From: Providencia rettgeri
GTDB taxonomy: Bacteria > Pseudomonadota > Gammaproteobacteria > Enterobacterales > Enterobacteriaceae
Reading direction: 5' to 3'
DNA: 64,000 nt
NCBI RefSeq assembly: GCF_041075285.1
Contig: NZ_CP163512.1
Location: 868,001 to 932,000, forward strand
Positions within the stretch are counted from its first letter, which is position 1, and each line of letters begins with the position of its first letter. Of this stretch, positions 31,689 to 39,877 are shown in pieces. The position numbers and the translations under genes are program-made. The notes below the pieces were generated by a model. It worked only from the letters and a program-made list of their open reading frames with translations. It was not told the DNA's origin and ran no database searches.

Positions 31689-33008
31689 TTAATTATCAGA
31701 GGGTGAAACAGTTCCTGCCATGTGCTCTCGCTTGCTGACATTAGCAATCAAAAGCGGCATAAGCAGTAGCCCCATCAAGGCCGCTGCACTGGCTAGCAAG
31801 GTAAACATCCCAGACCAACCATAATGTGCAATGACTTGAGAGAGCGGCCATCCTGCAATTGCAGCCCCTAAATAGGCATACAACCCAAGATAGCCTGTTA
31901 CCGCGCCCGCTGCTTTTTTATGACAATATTCTGTTGCAGCGAGACCGATTAACATTTGTGGTCCAAAAACAAAAAAACCGATAGCAAAAAAACACACAGC
32001 CAATAAAGCGTAATGATGAATTGGGGTTAGCCATAACGCACTGACGGAGATACACAGCCCCAATGAAAATAGCAAAATCATAGGGGCCCGTTGCCCGCGA
32101 AATAAAATATCTGAGCCCCATCCTGAGCACAGTGCACCCAGTAGCCCACCCAATTCAAATAACGACAAGGTTGCATTAGCGCTGAGTAAATTTGTGCCGT
32201 GTGTTTCTGTTAACCAAAGATTTCCCCAATCGTTTATCGCCATACGAATGAGATAAACTAAAATATAAGAGAAGCCTAATAACCAAATCATTCGGTTGAA
32301 AATAATGGCTTCTTTTAAAATTTCCCACATGGGCATAGGGGGAGACAAACGTTCTTGGCGCAGTTCCAGCACATCTTGACGCCATTGCCCAACACTCGGT
32401 AATTGCTCTTCTTGTGGGGTGCCACATAATTGACGACATAACCATAGCCCAACCACCACGCCGATCACGCCAGGGACGATTAACGCCATCTGCCAACTGT
32501 ATTGCGTTGCTAACAGCGCAGTGAGTAAAGGCAGAAGCATACCGCCAAGGTTAATGGATATGTTCCACAACCCCCACCAAAACCCACGTTCATTGCGCGA
32601 ATACCAGTGGGTGAGAATTCGTGCACAAGGTGGCCATCCCCACCCTTGGAAAAAACCGTTTAACGTCCAGACCAATAAAAGGGCAGGGAACGATAAACAG
32701 TAGGCAAAAATGATATTCAGTAACCCCGTCATCACAAGGCCAGCCCCCATAAACCAGCGGTAGCCTGTGATATCGTGGAAAATGCCTGATAAAAATTTCG
32801 AAATGCCATAAGTTAGGTAAAACGCGGTGGCAATCCAACCAATATCACTTTTATCAAGTAGTAACTCACTTTGCATGACGGGCATCACGAAATTGAAGCT
32901 CTTTCGCGTTAGGTAAAAAGTGGCATAGCCCACAATCATAAATAACATCAGTCGGCGGCGCCAAAAACGATAAGTGCTATCCAGATCCAACGTATTATTA
33001 CCTGTCAT
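31689..33008 (-). CDS. uhpC: UhpC, membrane sensor of external hexose phosphate
   Basis: Transporter-like receptor that detects external glucose 6-phosphate and activates UhpB. The protein has 12 predicted helices and the organophosphate-antiporter motifs: GYATFYLTRKSFNFVMPVMQ near the N-terminus, LNGFFQGWGWPPCARILTHW and FGPQMLIGLAATEYCHKKAAG. The ATG at 33008 gives 439 residues, the E. coli UhpC length. An upstream TTG would add 8. A 106-base gap separates it from uhpB and holds a palindrome, a possible second promoter. Confidence 0.92.
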   Translation of the reverse strand: MTGNNTLDLDSTYRFWRRRLMLFMIVGYATFYLTRKSFNFVMPVMQSELLLDKSDIGWIATAFYLTYGISKFLSGIFHDITGYRWFMGAGLVMTGLLNIIFAYCLSFPALLLVWTLNGFFQGWGWPPCARILTHWYSRNERGFWWGLWNISINLGGMLLPLLTALLATQYSWQMALIVPGVIGVVVGLWLCRQLCGTPQEEQLPSVGQWRQDVLELRQERLSPPMPMWEILKEAIIFNRMIWLLGFSYILVYLIRMAINDWGNLWLTETHGTNLLSANATLSLFELGGLLGALCSGWGSDILFRGQRAPMILLFSLGLCISVSALWLTPIHHYALLAVCFFAIGFFVFGPQMLIGLAATEYCHKKAAGAVTGYLGLYAYLGAAIAGWPLSQVIAHYGWSGMFTLLASAAALMGLLLMPLLIANVSKREHMAGTVSPSDN

Positions 33009-33080
33009 GATGGTGTTTCTCGTGTTTGGCAAAATGTACTCAAATTTTTAACAAAAGGGATGAGAGAAGGTATTAGAGGG

Positions 33081-33097
33081 CTAGGAATAATTCCTAG
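33081..33097. promoter_or_regulatory. Palindrome upstream of uhpC, possible response-regulator site
   Basis: CTAGGAATAATTCCTAG is a perfect 17-base palindrome, 73 bases before the uhpC ATG. Its shape resembles sites bound by NarL/LuxR-type response regulators such as RcsB; UhpA is in that family. That UhpA binds here to drive uhpC-afuABC is inference. It could instead be a short hairpin at the end of uhpB. Confidence 0.4.
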
Positions 33098-33114
33098 TTT
33101 TGCGATGTTTTATC

Positions 33115-34641
33115 TCAAAATGTGGGCAAGTTAACAATTATTTGCGTCCCATTTTGTGCCGTGAGCGTCCAGTCTCCGCCAAGGGCTCTAACGCGCTCCT
33201 CAATACCCCGCAAACCAAAGCCACTGGTGCGTTTGCTAAAAGGAATACCCACGCCGTTATCATCGACAATAAGCTGGATCGAGTCACCCTTTTGTTCAAG
33301 TGAAATGTGGATCTGTGTGGCTTTTGCATGCTTACTGATATTGTTAAGTAATTCCTGCACAAGGCGATATAAAGTAAACAAAACAGTTTCGTTGACCGGT
33401 GTTTCTTGCAGAGCGTAACGAAAGTGGCATTGAATATTATTTTCAGCAAACGAAAATTCTGTGATCAAATGGGTGAGTGCATTTTCAAGGGACATTTCAT
33501 CCAAAACGGGCGGGCGTAATTGGCGTAACAGTTGGCGTGTCGATTGGTGAATTTGCTGAGCTAGCTCATTAATTTGGCTTGCTGCGTGATGGCTTAATGG
33601 ATCCGCTGCGGTTTTCTTCACTAACATGGATTGGATTTGTATCGCCGTAATATTTTGCCCGATCTCATCGTGCAATTCGCGGGCAATGGCTTTTTTAATG
33701 TCTTCTTCTGTATGAACTAACTGACGCATCAGATCACGTCGTGCTTTTAGCTCTTGTTCTAAGCGTTGACGATAACGCTGTAAGTTACTCGCAAGTTGTT
33801 TTTGTCGGCTAATTGCGATCCCTAACCCAATACCAATCAAGGCTTGAGTACTGAGGAACATTTCCAGTTCTTCTAAATCTGCGAAGGCACCATGAAATTG
33901 CCGTGCAAAAGTAATGATTAAACTGCCTAATAACGCTGAAAGCACGCCACCTTGCCAGCCATAGCGGTAAGCCATAAATACATTCGGAATAAAAACCAAT
34001 AAAACAATCAAACGTTCTATTTCAGGTGCAAAAAAGACTTGAGCGCTGAGTCCTACCACACAAAATAAAAAGCACCAAACAATCAATGAAGTGCGTAATT
34101 GCTTATCGGGAGTGCCATAATCGAGCAGCATTTGATAGTGCTGCTCATGTAGGTATTCATAGATAAGATAAACAAATGGAGAAAGTAATATTCCTCCAGT
34201 GAATGTCGTTAAAAAGAGTTGGCTAATGGAATAAGCGGATAACCAGCCAAACAATAGCGCATGTAGCACACTGTTAGCGGCCACGCCAGCCAGCAATAAT
34301 AATAAACGTTGCCAATATAAGGTGTAACGCCACCAAATATCTTGAATAATAAAAGCCACGCCAAGGCTTAATAGAGGGGACAGCAACAACATCGGTTGGA
34401 AAAGCAGTTGCTCCCCGGATAACCAAACATTTAGCAGCCCTTCGCTAAGTAACAGGGTAGGCCAATAGCGTCGCCACAAAATGATCATTAAGGCCAAGCG
34501 TAGCCCTTGGGGTAAAAATAGCGTTGCTTGAAAACTATTTTCGCTTAGATAAAAGCCAATGATCCACAACCCAATCCATAATAAAGAATAGGTAAAGAGC
34601 AAAAAGAGGGATTGAAGTGTAAGACGCAGGCTTTTACTCAT
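33115..34641 (-). CDS. uhpB: UhpB, sensor histidine kinase
   Basis: Membrane kinase that receives the UhpC signal and phosphorylates UhpA. About eight N-terminal helices form a MASE1-type domain, then a HisKA_3 dimerisation helix with the phospho-acceptor in ARELHDEIGQNITAIQIQ. The ATPase part has NISKHAKATQIHI, VDDNGVGIPF and GFGLRGIEERVRALGG. The ATG at 34641 is 4 bases after the uhpA stop; 508 residues is close to the E. coli 500. Confidence 0.93.
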   Translation of the reverse strand: MSKSLRLTLQSLFLLFTYSLLWIGLWIIGFYLSENSFQATLFLPQGLRLALMIILWRRYWPTLLLSEGLLNVWLSGEQLLFQPMLLLSPLLSLGVAFIIQDIWWRYTLYWQRLLLLLAGVAANSVLHALLFGWLSAYSISQLFLTTFTGGILLSPFVYLIYEYLHEQHYQMLLDYGTPDKQLRTSLIVWCFLFCVVGLSAQVFFAPEIERLIVLLVFIPNVFMAYRYGWQGGVLSALLGSLIITFARQFHGAFADLEELEMFLSTQALIGIGLGIAISRQKQLASNLQRYRQRLEQELKARRDLMRQLVHTEEDIKKAIARELHDEIGQNITAIQIQSMLVKKTAADPLSHHAASQINELAQQIHQSTRQLLRQLRPPVLDEMSLENALTHLITEFSFAENNIQCHFRYALQETPVNETVLFTLYRLVQELLNNISKHAKATQIHISLEQKGDSIQLIVDDNGVGIPFSKRTSGFGLRGIEERVRALGGDWTLTAQNGTQIIVNLPTF

Positions 34642-34645
34642 GCCA

Positions 34646-35275
34646 TCATGACCTTGAAATGAGGTTATGCTCGAGGGCGTAATGCACAAGGTCGATGGTG
34701 TTTTCGCATTGCAATTTGCCTAGCACATTAGCGCGATGTACATGGACTGTTTTATGGCTAAGTTCGAGCTGTTCGGCAATAGCTTTAACGCTAAGGCCTG
34801 CCACTAATAGGTCAAAAACCTCCCGTTCCCTAGGTGTCAATTCTTGCAAGCCTGATTGCTGTTGCGGCGAATGGCGCAGGGCTCGCATTGCATCAGCACA
34901 CAGGTAACAGCCTCCTTGGTAAACAGAGCGTACGGCTTGCACTAATTCTTCCGGTCCACAGCGTTTAGTTAAATAAGCGCTTGCCCCTGCGTCTAAAGCG
35001 CTTTGCACAAAAGCGGGGGTATCATAGATGCTGAGAATAATCGTTCTAAAGTCAGGTTTTTTCTGGCGTAGGCGAGATAAAAGCTGCAAGCCATTTTCAT
35101 CTGGCATTGAGATATCCATGATAGCGACATCAATCTCTAAATTAAGGAGATTAGGCCAAGCTTCTTGGGCATTAGCGTATTGCCCAACAACGCTAATATC
35201 CGGCTCGAGGGTCAATAATTGTGCGAAACCAGAGCGCACAACAATATGGTCATCAACTAAGGCTATTTTTATCAT
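34646..35275 (-). CDS. uhpA: UhpA, response regulator
   Basis: Two-component activator. In E. coli it switches on uhpT; here there is no uhpT in the window and afuABC lies downstream. The receiver domain starts IKIALVDDHIVVRSGFAQLL and has the phospho-Asp in VAIMDISMPDENG. The C-terminal LuxR-type helix-turn-helix is LTPREREVFDLLVAGLSVKA plus LSHKTVHVHRANVLGKL. ATG 35275 puts the receiver at residue 1; the upstream ribosome site is poor. First gene of the block. Confidence 0.92.
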   Translation of the reverse strand: MIKIALVDDHIVVRSGFAQLLTLEPDISVVGQYANAQEAWPNLLNLEIDVAIMDISMPDENGLQLLSRLRQKKPDFRTIILSIYDTPAFVQSALDAGASAYLTKRCGPEELVQAVRSVYQGGCYLCADAMRALRHSPQQQSGLQELTPREREVFDLLVAGLSVKAIAEQLELSHKTVHVHRANVLGKLQCENTIDLVHYALEHNLISRS

Positions 35276-35476
35276 ATTGTTATATTCTGTGATGAGTAGG
35301 GGATTGAGCAATCTTATATCAAGATGAGAAAGGATAAGCTAGGGATAAGGTAGAGAATTCTGATGTATATCAGAAATGTATTTGGTGACAAGCATACTAT
35401 TAATCGGTGGTAGCCGAAGGTAACTATTTTTGATTATGGCTTTAGCTCGGTTAAGTCGTGTTAGTGTCTTAAACAT

Positions 35477-35499
35477 AAAACCACCCGTCATGCGGGTGG
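35477..35499 (-). terminator. Terminator of the O-methyltransferase gene
   Basis: CCACCCG TCATG CGGGTGG hairpin with an A-run on its left, which reads as TTTTAT after the hairpin on the minus strand. It lies 18 bases past the stop. Confidence 0.75.
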
Positions 35500-35517
35500 C
35501 TATAATGATTGCTTAAG

Positions 35518-36549
35518 TTACATAGGTAGTGCTTCAAGAATATAAATATGAGAGTGCGTGTTAATGATTTTGTTAAGTTTAAGATCTGCATTGTTTAAGA
35601 GAGTCTCAAACTCCTTGATAGTATGTTCGCCACCTTCAGGTGAGAGACTTAAACAAATCAAATCAATATCATTACCGATATTTGGTTTGTTATCATCAGC
35701 GACAATACAGTCAATAATCAACAATTTTGAAGTCGGTTTCATGGCGCGACGAATGGTTTTTAATATTTCAACCACGTTATCTTCTGGCCAGTCGTGAGTA
35801 ATGTACTTAAGTAAATAAATATCTGCCTCAGGGCATTTTTCGAAGAATGACCCTGGGTAAGTGCTCCAGCGAGAATCATCACCTAGTTGAGGTAGTATTG
35901 TTTGTTGAAGAACATGAGGCTGATCAAACAGAATACCTTTAGTGGTTGGGTTATTTTTTAATACTTCAAAGAGCAATGAGCCTAAGCCTCCTGCGATATC
36001 CGCAATCACGATGTTTTCTGGAAAATCATATGCGTCAACAACGTATCTATTTTCAACTCGTGACATGGAAGACATACCCACATCAAAGTTATCCGATAAG
36101 TGAACATTTTTTTTCCAGTATTCAAAGAAGGAAGCGTTAAACATATCTTTAAATACGGGTTTGCCAAGAATGATCTGATCAAGATCATAGATAGGCATCC
36201 AAAAAGTCTTATCCGTCAGCATAAGTACCGCTTGGCGTAAGGAGTAAGGATGATCAGAAAGTAAAAACTCAGCTTCAGGCGTTAAGGCAAAACGTAAATC
36301 GTCTTGAATTTTAAATATCCCGTGCGTCGTTAATATTCTGAGTGTTTTATGGATAACCTTCGGTTTTCCGCCAATTATTTTTGCTAACTCACTTGATGTT
36401 TTAGGGCCATCTTTTAAATATTCGGCGATGTTTAATTTGACGGATGCTCTTAAAGCAGCTTGAAACATGTAGCCAGTGGCTTTTTCAATAACACGAATAG
36501 CGGCATCCATATTTTCTGTTTGATTTAAAATCGTTGAAGCAGCGTTCAT
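35518..36549 (-). CDS. Plant-type SAM-dependent O-methyltransferase, orphan
   Basis: The 343-residue enzyme belongs to the Methyltransf_2 family that methylates hydroxyl groups on aromatic small molecules. The N-terminal dimerisation winged helix covers residues about 20-95 (TSSELAKIIGGKPKVIHKTLR). The SAM loop is IADIAGGLGSLLFEVLK, and the catalytic base is the His of LLKYITHDWPEDNV. A late GGEHTIKEFETLLNNADL matches the family end. No biosynthetic genes are nearby, so the substrate is unknown. It has its own terminator and AT-rich upstream DNA. Confidence 0.85.
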   Translation of the reverse strand: MNAASTILNQTENMDAAIRVIEKATGYMFQAALRASVKLNIAEYLKDGPKTSSELAKIIGGKPKVIHKTLRILTTHGIFKIQDDLRFALTPEAEFLLSDHPYSLRQAVLMLTDKTFWMPIYDLDQIILGKPVFKDMFNASFFEYWKKNVHLSDNFDVGMSSMSRVENRYVVDAYDFPENIVIADIAGGLGSLLFEVLKNNPTTKGILFDQPHVLQQTILPQLGDDSRWSTYPGSFFEKCPEADIYLLKYITHDWPEDNVVEILKTIRRAMKPTSKLLIIDCIVADDNKPNIGNDIDLICLSLSPEGGEHTIKEFETLLNNADLKLNKIINTHSHIYILEALPM

Positions 36550-37014
36550 ATCACGTCCTATTTTTTTGGGGAATAAAAGTTTATTAAAATTAAAGTATTT
36601 GGCATATTTTCAAAATATGCAAATTAATAATTATTAGAGTAAATGCATTTCTATTAAATTGATATCAAACGATTTAATTGCTTTAGCTGTTAAAGTGTTT
36701 ACATTGTTATTATTTCAATTAACAACAATATTTTTAATTAATCATATCTTGTGGTTTAGATTAAAAAGAGAGAAAAATGAGAGGTTTTGTTTAGGTGTAT
36801 AAAATAAGCGACAGACAGCTATTTGAACTGTCGCCAATTGGAGACATTTATCTCATTGATTAATAAGGAAGAAAAAAATGAAGTGTTTGAGTGTCTTAAA
36901 TTGGCGACAATATAGAAAAAGAGATAAACTTTTTCACTGTGTGCAAGCAGCGAATTGGTTAGCTGAAAAATAAATATCTTTAATATTCAATCAAATAAAA
37001 ATCAACTTGAAAAG
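36550..37014. other. AT-rich region upstream of the O-methyltransferase and glmY
   Basis: About 465 AT-rich bases. It should hold the leftward promoter of the methyltransferase gene, and includes one possible 31-codon reading frame (listed separately). Sites for GlrR or IHF upstream of the sigma-54 promoter are expected here from E. coli knowledge, but I could not pick them out with confidence. Confidence 0.4.
36878..36973 (+). CDS. Possible 31-residue small protein
   Basis: ATG at 36878 is preceded by AAGGAAG with 6-7 bases of spacing, a good ribosome site. The reading frame gives MKCLSVLNWRQYRKRDKLFH followed by CVQAANWLAEK and TAA. It is basic, with two Cys and two Trp, and ends about 40 bases before the sigma-54 promoter of glmY. 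No family is recognised. The ribosome site is the only support, so this may be chance. Confidence 0.35.
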   Translation: MKCLSVLNWRQYRKRDKLFHCVQAANWLAEK

Positions 37015-37031
37015 TTGGCACGCCTTGTGCA
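37015..37031 (+). promoter_or_regulatory. Sigma-54 promoter of glmY
   Basis: TTGGCACGCCTTGTGCA fits the sigma-54 consensus, with GG (37017-37018) and GC (37029-37030) exactly 10 bases apart. It places transcription start at about 37042-37043, the first base of the GlmY-like sequence. GlrR, encoded just downstream, is the known activator of this promoter class. Confidence 0.85.
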
Positions 37032-37042
37032 TAATAATAGGC

Positions 37043-37308
37043 AGTTGCTCATTCAACTTCTTATGTAGGTCCAAAATTAGTTGGGTACATACCACATAAA
37101 CTAAGAATGACGCCAAAGTAAGGTGCCTACCGTCCAACAGCACAGATATTCGCCTTCGGGCCTTATCAAACACAGGGCGACACGTGGAGTGAGGCACCAC
37201 CTATATAATTATCTTTAATGTAAAGACATAATTATATAAAAGCAGTCTAGAAGTTGTTATCGCTGGCGGGGTAAAGCTCAATACTTTATCCCGCCTTCCT
37301 GTTTTTTA
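37043..37308 (+). ncRNA. glmY: GlmY small RNA
   Basis: GlmY-type RNA that sequesters the adaptor RapZ and so protects GlmZ, raising GlmS and glucosamine-6-phosphate supply. The 5' part AGTTGCTCATTCAACTTCTT matches GlmY and GlmZ starts. A following segment has GGTGCCTACCGTCC with ACAGATATTCGC, closing against GTGAGGCACC near 37189-37200, as in this family. A T-tailed hairpin (GGCGGGGTAAAG / CTTTATCCCGCC, 37265-37292) probably gives the primary 3' end. Its place before glrK identifies it as GlmY, not GlmZ. Confidence 0.85.
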
Positions 37309-37619
37309 GGCCCTACTGCGAATCACCGTGCTGCTATTTAGGCTCAGTTGCAATCCGAATAGTTAGGGATATTGAATAAATAACCTTAAGCAATCAAGTT
37401 CTGCAATAATACTTAACTCCCAACCTTCTTAATCATCTGTTTCCCCGTAGAATATACCCCACTGAAAATACACGTTTTTATACAATAAACTGGCACGTTC
37501 ATTGCAGCCATTTAGTTATACTTAGTCTGATTTTTATGCTATGGCATTCAGAACCCGAATTCACCTTTTCGTGGAGGAGCGAGTTCTGCTACCATTGAAA
37601 TACGTTTAATGGGTATGAG
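37309..37619. other. glmY-glrK gap, no gene seen
   Basis: About 310 bases between the GlmY terminator and glrK. No reading frame or operator is recognised. In E. coli glrK is partly read through from glmY, so the glrK promoter may be either here or the sigma-54 promoter upstream. Confidence 0.35.
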
Positions 37620-39059
37620 ATGAATGTATTGAGCAAATGGCGTTTTTTCCCGCGTTCCTTGCGTCAACTGGTTGTAATGGCATTTTGGCTTGTTTTGCTG
37701 CCTTTATTAGTTTTGGCATATCAAGCGTATCAAAGCTTAGAACAACTGAGTAACCAAGCCGCAAATATCAATAAAACTACCTTACTTGATGCAAGGCGCA
37801 GTGAGGTAATGAGTAGTCTCGCGTTGGAAATGGAACGAAGCTATCGGCAATATTGTGTATTGCAAGATGCCACATTACAAACGCAATACCAAAAGCAATT
37901 TGCTGACTATCAACAAATGTTTGAACGGCAAAAAACGATCTTGCCGCAAACCTCGGATACCTCAAAACTGATCGCAACACTGGCACAGCTTAAAACAGTG
38001 ACTTGCGAAAATAATGAGCCTACCGCCCAAGTGACTCAAGCGTTAGAACAATTTTCGGCAGAAAATACTGCACTTGTGCAAGAAACGCGCGATGTGATTT
38101 TTAGTCGTGGGGAACAACTGCAAAAAGCAATCGCAAATAAAGGCCAACTATTTGGTTGGCAGAGTTTGATTTTGTTCTTACTGAGTGCATTACTGGTGAC
38201 TTTATTTACGCGAATGATTATTGGTCCAGTCAAAGTCATTGAGCGAATGATTAATCGGCTCGGTACAGGGCGAACGCTTGCGAGTAATATTGAACGTTTT
38301 AAAGGGCCGAGAGAGCTGCGCACCATTGCCCAGCGTATTATCTGGTTAAGTGAACGCTTAGCTTGGCTAGAGTCTCAACGCCATGAGTTTCTACGCCATA
38401 TTTCCCATGAGTTAAAAACACCGTTAGCCAGTATGCGAGAAGGTACCGAATTGCTAGCTGATGAAGTTGCAGGCCCCTTAACAGCCTCACAAAAAGAAGT
38501 TGTCGACATTCTTGATCACAGTAGTAAGCATCTTCAGCAACTTATTGAACAGCTACTCGATTATAATCGTAAATTAGTCGATGACCCTCCAGAAGCCCAG
38601 TTAGTCGACTTACAAAAACTGATTGAAGATATTGTCAATGCCCACAATTTACCTGCACGAGCCAAAAACATTAAAACAGACGTGCGTTTAAAAGTGGAAA
38701 GTTGTTTAGCGGAGCCAACCCTGCTTGGACGTGTAATTGATAATATCTACTCCAATGCGGTGCACTATGGCGGCGAATCAGGTAATATTTGGATCACGAG
38801 TCGTCAAACGGACAATAAACTACTGATTGAAGTCGCGAATACAGGTACGCCAATTCCCGAATCTGAACAAAGCATGATTTTTGAGCCCTTTTACCAAGGC
38901 TCTTTACAACGAAAAGGGGCAGTAAAAGGAAGTGGGTTGGGGCTGAGTATTGCACAAGATTGTATCAAACAAATGGGTGGAGAACTTTCATTAGTCCCAT
39001 CAAAATCAGCAGATGTCTGTTTTAGAATTGAACTGCCGCTAACAGCAGAGAATGAATAA
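37620..39059 (+). CDS. glrK: GlrK (QseE), sensor histidine kinase
   Basis: Membrane kinase paired with GlrR, responding to envelope conditions. The 479-residue protein has a helix near residues 17-34, a periplasmic coiled region, a second helix near 175-195, a HAMP linker, and the phospho-acceptor in FLRHISHELKTPLASM. The ATPase domain has VIDNIYSNAVHYGG and KGSGLGLSIAQDCIKQMGG. Start ATG 37620; a stronger one is not seen. Its stop overlaps qseG. Confidence 0.93.
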   Translation: MNVLSKWRFFPRSLRQLVVMAFWLVLLPLLVLAYQAYQSLEQLSNQAANINKTTLLDARRSEVMSSLALEMERSYRQYCVLQDATLQTQYQKQFADYQQMFERQKTILPQTSDTSKLIATLAQLKTVTCENNEPTAQVTQALEQFSAENTALVQETRDVIFSRGEQLQKAIANKGQLFGWQSLILFLLSALLVTLFTRMIIGPVKVIERMINRLGTGRTLASNIERFKGPRELRTIAQRIIWLSERLAWLESQRHEFLRHISHELKTPLASMREGTELLADEVAGPLTASQKEVVDILDHSSKHLQQLIEQLLDYNRKLVDDPPEAQLVDLQKLIEDIVNAHNLPARAKNIKTDVRLKVESCLAEPTLLGRVIDNIYSNAVHYGGESGNIWITSRQTDNKLLIEVANTGTPIPESEQSMIFEPFYQGSLQRKGAVKGSGLGLSIAQDCIKQMGGELSLVPSKSADVCFRIELPLTAENE

Positions 39060-39877
39060 TGGTCAATCGGTCTACAGATTTTTTATCGGTGCTTTACCAT
39101 AAGGCACTGTCATATAAACTTAATCAAAGAGCCCCTTTCGTGATGAGACGAACAGGGCTGAGTTTTGGGGCGCTGTTCTTTACCTTTATTCTCAGTGGAT
39201 GTGTAACAAAAAATGGTCAATCACCACTGGAAACATTGGCGCAAGCGGTTGTGCCTGAGGTGCGAGTGACGGATTATCGCTATGCATCATGTGATACGAT
39301 TTGGGAAAATGATCAACCTACCGCTCGTGAGAATGCGCTATTTTGGTTGCGCATGATGGACTGCGCCGATCGTACTGAAACCACGCAAGCCCGTGAAAAA
39401 GCGAGCAAAATAGAGGTAATGAACTGGTCAGATGCATTTCAACAAAATATTTTGTTGAACTCAGCCGACCCGACGATTGCGGAACGTCGTAAAATGCTCG
39501 ATAGCATTAATACCTATAGCCTAAGTTTTCCAACAGCTGTACGCCCATTGTTACAGTTGTGGCGTGAGCAACAAGTGCAAATTATTAACCTATCAGATGC
39601 AGGTGCGCGTTATAAACGTCTACAACAAGAAATGGACACTAAGCTAGATCGCTTAAAAGAGGAGAATGCTAAGCTGGCTTTTGAGCTGAATACAACATCG
39701 CGTAAACTAGAAAATTTAACAGACATTGAGCGCCAACTGTCCTCACGGAAAAAAAGCACCAATGAAACGGAAAAAGAAGTCGAAAGTGTTGTTGAAGGCG
39801 ATAAAGCGACCTCGACTGAAGCGGTAAAACCCGCAGAGCCTCCTGTAGAACAACCTTCATCGGAGAACGCGAAATAA
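39059..39877 (+). CDS. qseG: QseG, outer-membrane lipoprotein of the Glr system
   Basis: Lipoprotein that interacts with GlrK and affects its activity. The lipobox is LSGC in GALFFTFILSGCVTKNG. The conserved core is ENALFWLRMMDCADR, and the C-terminal coiled coil has ELNTTSRKLENLTDIERQLSSRK, a QseG hallmark. From ATG 39059 the product has 272 residues, more than the E. coli 237. An inner ATG at 39143 would put the signal peptide directly at the N-terminus and could be the true start, but it lacks a ribosome site. It overlaps glrK and glrR by one base each. Confidence 0.9.
   Translation: MVNRSTDFLSVLYHKALSYKLNQRAPFVMRRTGLSFGALFFTFILSGCVTKNGQSPLETLAQAVVPEVRVTDYRYASCDTIWENDQPTARENALFWLRMMDCADRTETTQAREKASKIEVMNWSDAFQQNILLNSADPTIAERRKMLDSINTYSLSFPTAVRPLLQLWREQQVQIINLSDAGARYKRLQQEMDTKLDRLKEENAKLAFELNTTSRKLENLTDIERQLSSRKKSTNETEKEVESVVEGDKATSTEAVKPAEPPVEQPSSENAK

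Noticed and set aside
36991..37200. Leftward protein gene in the glmY region
   Set aside because: It lies on the antisense strand of the GlmY RNA, has no ribosome site and no family features.
37043..37308. GlmZ rather than GlmY
   Set aside because: The two are homologous in sequence, but the place next to glrK-qseG-glrR is that of glmY. Only a covariance search could settle it fully.
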